This document shows, piece after piece, positions 6,208-11,737 of a stretch of DNA of 11,737 nucleotides. Source of the stretch: Dehalococcoidia bacterium (lineage in GTDB: Bacteria > Chloroflexota > Dehalococcoidia > Lucifugimonadales > JAGWBF01); contig JAGWBG010000015.1 in the NCBI GenBank assembly GCA_021296015.1, positions 1 to 11,737 of the forward strand, read 5' to 3'. The notes beneath the pieces were generated by a model. That model worked only from the letters and a program-made list of their open reading frames with translations, had not been told where the DNA came from and made no database searches. The translations under genes and the position numbers were made by a program. How positions within the stretch are numbered: position 1 is the stretch's first letter; each line of letters opens with the position of its first letter.

Positions 6208-6852
6208 GTGCCTCTTCATTACGAAGATAGCGAAGTACGTGTAGTTAAAGTGCCCCACATGGGGCCGTTGGACAACAACAGCTATATTCTGGCGTGTCGT
6301 CAGACGGGAGAGGCGGTAATTATTGACGCCCCCGCCGAGCCGGAGAAGCTGCTAGGGGAAGTGGGGGATGTCAAGGTGAATGCTATCATCATCACCCACC
6401 GGCATGGCGACCACACGGCCGGCCTCCAGGAGATGAAAAACGGTACAAGCGCTCCTGTGGCAGTCCACACCGACGACGCTCCGGCGTTGCCCATGCCCCC
6501 GGAGATTCAGCTAAATGATGGCGATACCTACCAGGTGGGCAATGTCCGGCTACGTGCCATACACACGCCCGGCCATACGCCCGGAGCACTTTGCCTGCTT
6601 ACCGGGAAGCTCCTCTTCACGGGAGATACCCTGTTCCCCGGCGGCCCCGGCAGGACCGGTTCCCCCGAAGCCTTCCGGCAGGTAAAAGACAGCATAACCG
6701 GGAAGCTCCTGGCACTGCCCGACGATACTGCCGTCTACCCCGGACACGGCATAGACACCACCATAGGCGAGGCCAGGAGGCAGATTCAGGAGTTCGATTC
6801 AAGGCCTCACCCCAACGACCTACACGGTGACGTGGAGTGGCTAAAGAGCTAA
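6208..6852 (+). CDS. MBL-fold metallo-hydrolase, glyoxalase II-like
   Basis: A 214-residue metallo-beta-lactamase-fold hydrolase. The dinuclear metal motif HRHGDH (64-69) supplies His64, His66, Asp68 and His69, followed by His123 in TPGHTPG, Asp140 in FTGDTLF and His180 in YPGHG, so every expected ligand is present. The GGPGRT segment (145-150) after the bridging Asp is typical of short glyoxalase II-like proteins. The likely reaction is thioester hydrolysis, but the substrate is unproven. I chose GTG 6208 because AAGGAGG (6195-6201) lies six bases before it; an in-frame GTG/ATG at 6181 lacks such a site. No signal peptide is seen, so it is cytoplasmic. The M16 peptidase gene follows after 66 bases on the same strand, with a hairpin in between. 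Confidence 0.9.
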   Translation: MPLHYEDSEVRVVKVPHMGPLDNNSYILACRQTGEAVIIDAPAEPEKLLGEVGDVKVNAIIITHRHGDHTAGLQEMKNGTSAPVAVHTDDAPALPMPPEIQLNDGDTYQVGNVRLRAIHTPGHTPGALCLLTGKLLFTGDTLFPGGPGRTGSPEAFRQVKDSITGKLLALPDDTAVYPGHGIDTTIGEARRQIQEFDSRPHPNDLHGDVEWLKS

Positions 6853-6855
6853 CAA

Positions 6856-6874
6856 CCCCGGACTTGACCCGGGG
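6856..6874 (+). terminator. GC-rich hairpin between the MBL hydrolase and M16 genes
   Basis: CCCCGG (6856-6861), loop ACTTGAC, CCGGGG (6869-6874) is a perfect 6-bp GC stem starting three bases after the hydrolase stop. No T tract follows, so it may be a weak attenuator, an mRNA 3'-end stabiliser or a copy of a short dispersed repeat. Confidence 0.4.
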
Positions 6875-6918
6875 CATCAGCCGGCTGAACGATGATGGCT
6901 TTCTCTTAGGGAGTGAAT

Positions 6919-8181
6919 ATGTACCAAAGGACTGTGCTAGATAACGGATTACCTGTGCTCACCTCCTCTATGCCCCATACCCGGTCTGTATCTATGGCCA
7001 TATTCATCGGAGCAGGCTCCAGATACGAGTCCGACGAAATTGCGGGTACGTCCCATTTTCTGGAGCACCTGCTCTTCAAGGGCACCAAGGCTTGGCCCAC
7101 TGCCAGGGAAATAAGCGAGGCGGTGGAGGGGGTCGGCGGTATTATGAACGCCAGCACCGACAGAGAGATGACGGTGTTCTGGTGCAAGGTGGCAAGGCCC
7201 CACTTCCAGCGTTCCCTCTCGGTCCTGGTGGATATGATGCTCAATCCCCTTCTCGACCCCACGGAGCTAGAGAAGGAGCGGGAGGTGGTGCTGGAAGAGT
7301 TGAGGATGGTCAATGACTATCCAACCAATCGTGTTGACCTGCTTATTGACGAGACTCTCTGGCCCGACCAGCCCATGGGCAGGGACGTGGGAGGAAGCCA
7401 GGAGTCGGTAAGCAACATCACCCGCGAGCAGATAGTAGACTACGTTAGCCGCCAGTACACCCCCCGCAACGCGGCGGTGGCGGTGGGTGGAGACATATCC
7501 CATGAAGAAGAGGTGGACCTGGTGAGCGAGGTACTAAAAGACTGGGCCCCGGAGGAACCCATGAGCTGGTATCCGGTGCGGGATGGGCAGGAGATGCCTC
7601 GCATCCGGGTGGAGCAGCGCAAGACCGACCAGGCCCACCTGTGTATCGGACTCCCTGGCCTGCCCCTTTCCCACCCGGACAGGTACGTCCTGGGACTGAT
7701 GAACGTGATTCTGGGCGAGGGCATGAGCAGCCGTCTGTTCCTTGAGCTACGGGAGAATCAGAGCCTGGCCTACGATGTACATAGCTCGATAAACCTCTTC
7801 CGAGATTGCGGCTCTTTGATTGTTTACTGTGGCGTGGAGCCTCAGAAGAGCCAGAGGGCCGTAAGCGCTATCATGGAGCAACTGAACGGCCTCCGGCATG
7901 ACATCCCCGACAGTGAGCTTGAGAAGGCACGGGAGCTTTCCAAGGGCAGGATGCTCCTGCGCATGGAGGACAGCCGGAGCGTCGCCATGTGGATGGGGGC
8001 CCAGGAGACGCTGACGGGAAGGGTCCGCACCGTGGATGAGGTGGTGGAGCGATTGGATGATGTCTCCACCGAGGATATAGAGCGTGTGGCCGGGGACATC
8101 ATACGGGAGGACAAGCTGAACCTTGCGGTGGTCGGACCCTATCGCAGTGACCGCCGGTTCCGCAGCCTGCTGAAGCTCTAG
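6919..8181 (+). CDS. M16 family zinc metallopeptidase (processing-peptidase-like)
   Basis: A 420-residue M16B-type peptidase, related to mitochondrial processing peptidase beta and bacterial YmxG/PqqL-like proteases. The inverted zinc motif H46-F-L-E49-H50 and the distal ligand Glu126 in VVLEEL, 80 residues after His46, are intact, so the N-terminal half should be catalytic. The C-terminal half carries SSRLFLELRENQSLAYD, the Arg/Tyr substrate-binding pair found in active members, so a single chain can form an active homodimer. No signal peptide is visible, so it probably degrades or processes peptides in the cytoplasm. AGGGAG (6908-6913) lies five bases before ATG 6919; the GTG at 6913 overlaps it and is unlikely. 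It is probably co-transcribed with the MBL hydrolase. The gene is convergent with the CoA-transferase B gene. Confidence 0.93.
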   Translation: MYQRTVLDNGLPVLTSSMPHTRSVSMAIFIGAGSRYESDEIAGTSHFLEHLLFKGTKAWPTAREISEAVEGVGGIMNASTDREMTVFWCKVARPHFQRSLSVLVDMMLNPLLDPTELEKEREVVLEELRMVNDYPTNRVDLLIDETLWPDQPMGRDVGGSQESVSNITREQIVDYVSRQYTPRNAAVAVGGDISHEEEVDLVSEVLKDWAPEEPMSWYPVRDGQEMPRIRVEQRKTDQAHLCIGLPGLPLSHPDRYVLGLMNVILGEGMSSRLFLELRENQSLAYDVHSSINLFRDCGSLIVYCGVEPQKSQRAVSAIMEQLNGLRHDIPDSELEKARELSKGRMLLRMEDSRSVAMWMGAQETLTGRVRTVDEVVERLDDVSTEDIERVAGDIIREDKLNLAVVGPYRSDRRFRSLLKL

Positions 8182-8201
8182 CCGGCCTAGGGTCCCTTGG
8201 T

Positions 8202-8289
8202 TGTCATCCTGAGGAGCGCAGCGACGAAGAATCTAAAGCGGTTGTCCGATGCATGGAACCTTAGATTCCTCTCTGCGCTCGGAATGACA
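8202..8289. repeat. Dispersed inverted repeat between convergent genes
   Basis: The left arm (8202-8236) starts TGTCATCCTGAGGAGCGCAG and runs through GAAGAATCTAA. The right arm (8261-8289) reads TTAGATTCCTCTCTGCGC then TCGGAATGACA and is its imperfect reverse complement, with a ~24-base centre. This matches the well-known bacterial intergenic palindrome of the TGTCATTCTGAG...CTCAGAATGACA type. It fills most of the 155-base gap between the M16 peptidase and CoA-transferase B2 and could act as a bidirectional terminator. Confidence 0.75.
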
Positions 8290-8336
8290 GGGATGTAGGG
8301 CTTCGTCGCGAGTTGCACAAAGGTCATCTCCCGGGG

Positions 8337-9002
8337 CTAAAGCTCAATCTCTTTCAGGTCAGGGGATAGTACAAGCCGGGCCTCCGTTAGCCCCTGCACG
8401 TCCTCCGCCGTCCAGCCCGGCGCAACCTCTTTGAGCACCAGCCCCTCCACGGTGACCTCAATCACCGCTATGTCGGTAACCATGAGGCTTACACAGCCCC
8501 TTGCCGTGGGGGGATAGGAACACTCTTTCACTATCTTGGGCCGGTCGTTCCTGTCAGTATGCTCCATAGCCACAATGACACGTCCGGCTCCCATAGCCAG
8601 GTCCATAGCGCCGCCGATGTTGCCCACGCCCCTCTCGGGCAGCATCCAGTTCGCCAGGTCGCCCACCTCCGAGACCTGAAGAGCGCCCAGTACGGTCACG
8701 TCTATGTGGCCGCCCCGAATCATGGCGAAGGCATCGGCGGAACTGAAAAAAGACATGCCCGGAACCATCTTGAGGAACTGGCCTCCTGCATTGATGAGGT
8801 CTATGTCCTCCTCGCCCTCATCTGCCAGGGGGCCGCAGTTCAGTACACCGCTTTCGCTATGGTAGAGCACCGTCATCCCTTCGGGAACGTAGCTGGATAC
8901 CAGGGTTGGTATGCCAATGCCCAGGTTGACACAAGCGCCATCGGGCAGTTCCTTGGCTACCCGCATGGCGATAACTTCCCTATCGAGGCGCTCTTTGTCC
9001 AT
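8337..9002 (-). CDS. CoA-transferase subunit B (B2), 3-oxoacid CoA-transferase family
   Basis: A 221-residue family I CoA-transferase beta subunit. The N-terminal RVAKEL...NLGIGIPT and the active-site segment H48-S-E50-S-G are clear; Glu50 is the expected nucleophile that forms the glutamyl-CoA thioester. The usual motif is ENG, so Asn is replaced by Ser here. GGQF, FSSADAFAMIRGG and EVAPGWT complete the pattern. These enzymes move CoA between acyl-CoA and a carboxylate such as acetoacetate; the acyl substrate is unknown. An A subunit is required, and none is adjacent: the nearest A-like sequence on this strand is the C-terminal half of the fusion ending at 10103, across a 1.1-kb opposite-strand cassette. 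Start ATG 9002 has only a weak GGTGA upstream. Full-length family match. Confidence 0.92.
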   Translation of the reverse strand: MDKERLDREVIAMRVAKELPDGACVNLGIGIPTLVSSYVPEGMTVLYHSESGVLNCGPLADEGEEDIDLINAGGQFLKMVPGMSFFSSADAFAMIRGGHIDVTVLGALQVSEVGDLANWMLPERGVGNIGGAMDLAMGAGRVIVAMEHTDRNDRPKIVKECSYPPTARGCVSLMVTDIAVIEVTVEGLVLKEVAPGWTAEDVQGLTEARLVLSPDLKEIEL

Positions 9003-9023
9003 AACGTCACCGACATCCGCTCA

Positions 9024-9052
9024 TAGACCGGGATATGCGACTGGATTATAAT
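9024..9052 (+). promoter_or_regulatory. Candidate promoter, possibly bidirectional, at the B2/cassette boundary
   Basis: The palindrome ATTATAAT (9045-9052) gives a perfect TATAAT on both strands: 9047-9052 on plus and 9050-9045 on minus. On plus, TAGACC (9024-9029, 4/6 to TTGACA) lies 17 bases upstream and would drive the small cassette genes. On minus the -10 faces B2, but no good -35 is seen. Confidence 0.45.
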
Positions 9053-9109
9053 AGGCTTGAGGGATGCTGATTGAATAGGTTCGGTCAAGGGGATGATAGG
9101 CTTGAGGGA
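9051..9109 (+). repeat. Short direct repeats upstream of the cassette
   Basis: ATAGGCTTGAGGGA occurs exactly at 9051-9064 and 9096-9109, with a degraded third copy between them (AATAGGTTCGGTCAAGGGGATG from about 9074). The exact copies are 45 bases apart. The repeat sits at the edge of the inserted cassette and overlaps the first codons of the first small ORF. Confidence 0.55.
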
Positions 9110-9326
9110 CAGAAGAAGTCAAGATGAGTATGTTCCGGGCAAGTGGGTGAGAAGGTTCCCGATTCTGGCTGCACTGAAAAGCTTCGCCAACGGTGTTAAT
9201 CCCAAGTACGGCACGAAAACGGTTGTGGTATCCAAAATCACGGGAAACATCGTGTGGCTGGAGGACAAGTCCGGGAACATTATAGGGCCGGATTATAGCG
9301 GTAAAACAGGGCTGAGAAGTAAGTGA
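9093..9326 (+). CDS. Small hypothetical protein, first gene of the cassette
   Basis: I do not recognise this 77-residue basic protein. It contains DEYVPGKWVRRFP and a C-terminal half rich in Lys, Gly and beta-forming residues (TVVVSKITGNIVW). There is no membrane segment and no cysteine. The ATG at 9093 directly abuts AAGGGG, so the true start may be an alternative codon a little further on, for example TTG 9102. Its TGA overlaps a GTG (9323) that begins the next small gene, and this coupling is the main reason to believe both are real. The A/T content is higher than in the flanking CoA-transferase genes, consistent with acquired DNA. Confidence 0.4.
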   Translation: MIGLRDRRSQDEYVPGKWVRRFPILAALKSFANGVNPKYGTKTVVVSKITGNIVWLEDKSGNIIGPDYSGKTGLRSK

Positions 9327-9526
9327 GGGTTCACAGGGGTCAGGATAGAACCGGATTCCCATTTGAGTTCCGGGTGGCCTTCTACCTGGTCGCAGTATTC
9401 ACGATTGTCTCTTTCGTCCTCTGGATTACGCTCCCCGGAGACCACAGAACGGTCCCCGTGTTGGAGCGTACCTGGCCCCCACTGCTGACAGGGTTCGCTG
9501 GTATGGTGTTCGGGAAACTGTCGTGA
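9323..9526 (+). CDS. Small membrane protein, unknown function
   Basis: A 67-residue ORF that starts with GTG inside the stop codon of the preceding ORF (GTGA). After a polar N-terminus it has one clear transmembrane segment (about residues 17-37, FRVAFYLVAVFTIVSF onward). A loop containing RTVPVLERTW follows, then a second, weaker hydrophobic stretch (PPLLTGFAGMVFG), so it may span the membrane twice. No family is recognised. Its position, coupled to one small gene and 39 bases before the toxin-antitoxin pair, suggests a mobile accessory cassette. No good ribosome binding site is seen, which fits translational coupling. Confidence 0.45.
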   Translation: MRVHRGQDRTGFPFEFRVAFYLVAVFTIVSFVLWITLPGDHRTVPVLERTWPPLLTGFAGMVFGKLS

Positions 9527-9565
9527 GGTGTGTATCTGGCCTGTCGCCGGTTTCATTCAAGATAG

Positions 9566-9769
9566 ATGCCTACCCATTGGAAGTGGGCAAGGAAATTAAA
9601 CGACGTCTGGGAGTTGCGCCGCGGTAGTCAAAGGATTTTCTATTTCTGGGATGGGACCACTCAACGATATATCCTGTTGAATGGATACAAGAAACAGAGA
9701 GGTAAAGGGGACCGTCACGAAATTCAGAGAGCTGAACGTTTGAGACAGGACTATCTAAGAGAAAAATAG
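9566..9769 (+). CDS. RelE/HigB-family toxin, N-terminally short (possible remnant)
   Basis: This 67-residue ORF matches the C-terminal two thirds of HigB/Gp49-type toxins: KLNDVWELR, the RIFYFWDG strand, ILLNGYKKQ and a final helix with EIQRAERLR. Full-length relatives have about 100-110 residues and begin with an extra strand and two helices. Here an in-frame TAG lies immediately before the ATG, no missing segment is visible in the other frames upstream, and there is no clear ribosome binding site. Intact toxins of this type cleave mRNA on the ribosome. This copy is probably disabled, unless the short form is functional. The antitoxin follows with a 10-base gap, the toxin-first order typical of higBA. 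Confidence 0.6.
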   Translation: MPTHWKWARKLNDVWELRRGSQRIFYFWDGTTQRYILLNGYKKQRGKGDRHEIQRAERLRQDYLREK

Positions 9770-9779
9770 GGGAGAAACC

Positions 9780-10121
9780 ATGACCGACAACGCACTGGAG
9801 GAAATCGAAAAATGGCTGCAAGACGATGCACATCGTCAGGCGTATGGTTCTGAAAATATAAGACTGGACTTGGCCATCGCCCTTGCAGAAGCACGCCACA
9901 GTGTCAGACTTACTCAGAAACAGCTAGCGGAAATGAGTGGAGTAAGCCAGGCATACATCGCCAAATTAGAGAGTGGTGCGGCAAATCCTACAATAGGTCA
10001 TATTGGAGCGCTGGTTGCGGCCATGGGGCTGAGGCTCAGGTTCAAGTTTGAACCCATATTGATGCCCGGCCTCGATAACGCGCTTTCGCAAGAACTAACA
10101 AATCATCCCGTTCGTTCATAA
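9780..10121 (+). CDS. XRE-family antitoxin (HigA-like)
   Basis: A 113-residue helix-turn-helix protein. The XRE domain covers about residues 31-85 and includes LTQKQLAEMSGVSQAYIAKL followed by ESGAANPT, the classic Cro/CI recognition pattern. The acidic N-terminal helix (EEIEKWLQDD) is common in this antitoxin group. GGGGAG (9769-9774) overlaps the toxin stop and lies five bases before the ATG, so the two are one transcript. It should bind its own promoter and the toxin. Its 3' end overlaps the convergent CoA-transferase fusion by 19 bases (10103-10121), which suggests that the insertion junction lies in this stretch. It appears intact although its toxin is short, so it may persist as a solitary regulator. 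Confidence 0.85.
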   Translation: MTDNALEEIEKWLQDDAHRQAYGSENIRLDLAIALAEARHSVRLTQKQLAEMSGVSQAYIAKLESGAANPTIGHIGALVAAMGLRLRFKFEPILMPGLDNALSQELTNHPVRS

Positions 10122-11512
10122 GGGAAGAACCCCGCCGGCCTCTGTACGATGCGCTGCACAAAGACCCCCGGCGTGACGACGGCGTCCGGGTCAAGCTGGC
10201 CCGCCTGGACTATCTCATCAACCTCAACGATGGTAACAGTTGCCGCCGGGGCCATCACGGCGTTGAAGTTGCGCGATGTACCCCTGTACACCAGGTTGCC
10301 CATAGTATCGGCTCTGTGGGCACGCAGAAGGGCGTAGTCGCCTACGATTCCATATTCTAGCACTTGCTCTCGTCCGTTTATCAGCCGTGTCTCCTTGCCC
10401 TCGGCTATCTGCGTGCCTGCCCCGGTTGGAGTGTAGAAGGCAGCAATGCCGAATCCCCCGGCCCTGATACGCTCCGCCAGCGTACCCTGGGGAACCAGTT
10501 CTAGGTCTACCTCGCCACGCCTGTAGGCAAGCTCAAAGGCGCTGGGACGGGACGGGGAAGGCGAAACCGGGAATGATGCCACGGCTTTCCGCACCTGGCC
10601 ACTGTCAACCAGCACGCTGTGGTCTATTGGTAGAAAACCGGGCGGGGTGCCGAAGCTGACCGCGCGAGCTATGCCGGCGGTGTTGCTCACAATGGTCAAT
10701 TCCCTAGAGCCCTGGTCTCGCAGGGCCAGAATCAGGTATTGGGCCATCCCGCCCGGGCCGGCGAAACCGTCCAGCAGGACTGTAGAGCCGTGGGGTATAT
10801 CGGCCACGGCTGCCGCCGCGCTGGAGTAAACTTTACTATTGGCCTCTCCCACAGCCTCAGAGAGAGCCATCTCTTTCAGGTCAGGCGACGGTATGAGAGT
10901 GGCTCCGGTAATACTCTGCACCTCCTCTACAGTCCAGCCGGGAGCCACCTCGTTGAGCAGGAGGCCATCGGCGGAGACCTGAATCACCGCTACGTCGGTG
11001 ACTATAAGGTCCACACACCCCAGCCCGGAGGAGGGGTAGCCCAGGTCCGTTACCACACGGGGGCTGCCATCTTGGGTAGTATGCTCCATTATGGCGATGA
11101 GGCGTTTTGCGCCGGCTGCGACATCTACTGACCCACCTACCATGCCCCCGGCAGCCGTCCTGTCAGCCAGGTCTCCCCTCTCCGAGACCTGCAACGCCTC
11201 TACCACTGCCACGTCCACGTACCCACCTCTGACCATGCCAAGGGAGTCGGCCTGATGCACTATTGAGCCTCCGGGCAGTAGTCCGACGGGTTCACCCCCC
11301 GCATCCACTAGGTCCGAGTCCCAATCCTCCCTCTGGGGTTTCGGGCCACGATTTATCAAGCCGTTCTCGGCGTGGAATATCACACCCATGCCATCTGTCA
11401 CGTAGTCTGGCACCATTCCCGGCAATCCGACTCCCAGGTTGACCAACTGTCCGGGGCCAAGCTCGGAGGCCACCCTGTTCGCCAGAAGCTGCCGGCTAAT
11501 TCCTGGTTTCAC
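10103..11512 (-). CDS. Fused CoA-transferase, subunit B then subunit A (B1-A2)
   Basis: A 469-residue single chain. Residues 1-217 are a complete beta subunit with NLGVGLPG, the active-site A48-E49-N-G motif (Glu49 the nucleophile) and EVAPGWT. From about residue 218 it continues as a complete alpha subunit with DIPHGSTV, the glycine-rich DGFAGPGG loop, GDYAL, NLVYRGT and TIVEVDEIV. The beta part ends in SPDLKEMAL, which mirrors the C-terminus of the stand-alone B2 (SPDLKEIEL), so the join lies exactly where a stop codon would be expected. In animal SCOT the order is alpha then beta; here it is reversed. I prefer GTG 11512 because GGAGAG lies seven bases upstream; TTG 11527 is the longer alternative. 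The start overlaps the end of the A1 gene. The acyl substrate is unknown. Confidence 0.9.
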   Translation of the reverse strand: MKPGISRQLLANRVASELGPGQLVNLGVGLPGMVPDYVTDGMGVIFHAENGLINRGPKPQREDWDSDLVDAGGEPVGLLPGGSIVHQADSLGMVRGGYVDVAVVEALQVSERGDLADRTAAGGMVGGSVDVAAGAKRLIAIMEHTTQDGSPRVVTDLGYPSSGLGCVDLIVTDVAVIQVSADGLLLNEVAPGWTVEEVQSITGATLIPSPDLKEMALSEAVGEANSKVYSSAAAAVADIPHGSTVLLDGFAGPGGMAQYLILALRDQGSRELTIVSNTAGIARAVSFGTPPGFLPIDHSVLVDSGQVRKAVASFPVSPSPSRPSAFELAYRRGEVDLELVPQGTLAERIRAGGFGIAAFYTPTGAGTQIAEGKETRLINGREQVLEYGIVGDYALLRAHRADTMGNLVYRGTSRNFNAVMAPAATVTIVEVDEIVQAGQLDPDAVVTPGVFVQRIVQRPAGFFPYERTG

Positions 11513-11737
11513 TCGGCTTCTCTCCAACCGCTACAATTCTGTCCACATATATGCCGGGGGTTATGATAAGCTCCGGGTCCAGCGCTCCCGGCTGGACAAC
11601 CTCATCCACCTCTACGATGGTCACGTCGGCGGCCATAGCCATTATCGGGTTCCAGTTGCTCTCGCAACGCATGTACACCAGGTTTCCCAGGGTATCGTCG
11701 TTGTGGGCGAGGAGGAGGGCATAGTCGGCCTTGAGGG
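11496..11737 (-). CDS. CoA-transferase subunit A (A1), partial, 3' end only
   Basis: The frame enters from the right edge of the window and ends at 11496. The visible ~80 residues carry the alpha-subunit C-terminal pattern ADYALLLAH, DTLGNLVY, WNPIMA, VTIVEVDEVV and LIITPGIYVDRIV. They closely parallel the C-terminus of the fusion protein (GDYALLRAH, NLVYRGT, TIVEVDEIV, VVTPGVFVQRIV), so A1 and A2 are paralogues. It overlaps the B1-A2 start by 17 bases (GTG 11512), so the two are co-transcribed and coupled. The start lies outside the window. Confidence 0.9.
   Translation of the reverse strand, partial: LKADYALLLAHNDDTLGNLVYMRCESNWNPIMAMAADVTIVEVDEVVQPGALDPELIITPGIYVDRIVAVGEKPSETRN

Noticed and set aside
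5966..6230. Short ORFs on both strands across the intergenic region
   Set aside because: They lie over the palindromic repeat and arise from its symmetry; no ribosome sites or family features.
9051..9109. CRISPR array
   Set aside because: Only two exact 14-base copies plus one degraded copy, no regular spacers and no cas genes.
9524..9526. TGA at the end of the small membrane protein as a second Sec codon
   Set aside because: The sequence after it has another stop soon, no SECIS-like hairpin was noticed, and no family continues through it.
10739..11131. Plus-strand ORF of 130 residues
   Set aside because: Antisense to the CoA-transferase fusion.

Overview
The window is bacterial and gene-dense, with a moderately high G+C content. 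MmgE/PrpD, a DUF4349 lipoprotein, LysA, an MBL hydrolase, an M16 peptidase and several CoA-transferase subunits occur together, alongside dispersed palindromic repeats. This suggests a Chloroflexota genome, most likely a Dehalococcoidia-type lineage. The assignment is inferred from protein character only; no rRNA or tRNA is present to confirm it.

Layout. (1) 1-2350, + strand: a small His/Cys-rich hypothetical ORF, then an MmgE/PrpD-family protein translationally coupled (GTGA overlap) to a cytidine deaminase. (2) 5949-2201, - strand: a promoter, then a DUF4349 lipoprotein with two PKD domains, lysA (diaminopimelate decarboxylase), and a 152-residue peroxiredoxin of the BCP/AhpC-TSA type. The peroxiredoxin frame has one in-frame UGA, at the peroxidatic-cysteine position. 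It is followed by a perfect 7-bp hairpin whose loop begins with G, 18 nt after the UGA. I read this as a selenocysteine peroxiredoxin with a bacterial SECIS element; it is the main discovery in the window. The protein has no cysteine. (3) 5783-6207: a divergent intergenic region with promoters on both sides and a ~113-bp palindromic repeat. (4) 6208-8181, + strand: an MBL-fold (glyoxalase II-like) hydrolase and an M16 zinc peptidase. (5) 8202-8289: a second palindromic repeat between convergent genes. (6) 8337-11737, - strand: CoA-transferase genes in the order A1 (partial, entering from the right edge), a B1-A2 fusion, and a stand-alone B2. A2 and B2 are separated by a ~1.1-kb oppositely oriented cassette of two small hypothetical genes, a short RelE/HigB-type toxin ORF and an XRE (HigA-like) antitoxin.

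How the genes relate. LysA makes lysine from diaminopimelate. The CoA-transferase genes look like a duplicated A/B pair that fused in the middle and was then interrupted by a toxin-antitoxin cassette. The putative selenoprotein has its own plausible promoter (TTGACT-17-TAGACT), a ribosome binding site and full family length. Ordinary gene calling would report only a 73-residue fragment or a pseudogene. Whether Sec is really inserted depends on selA, selB, selC and selD, none of which lies in this window.
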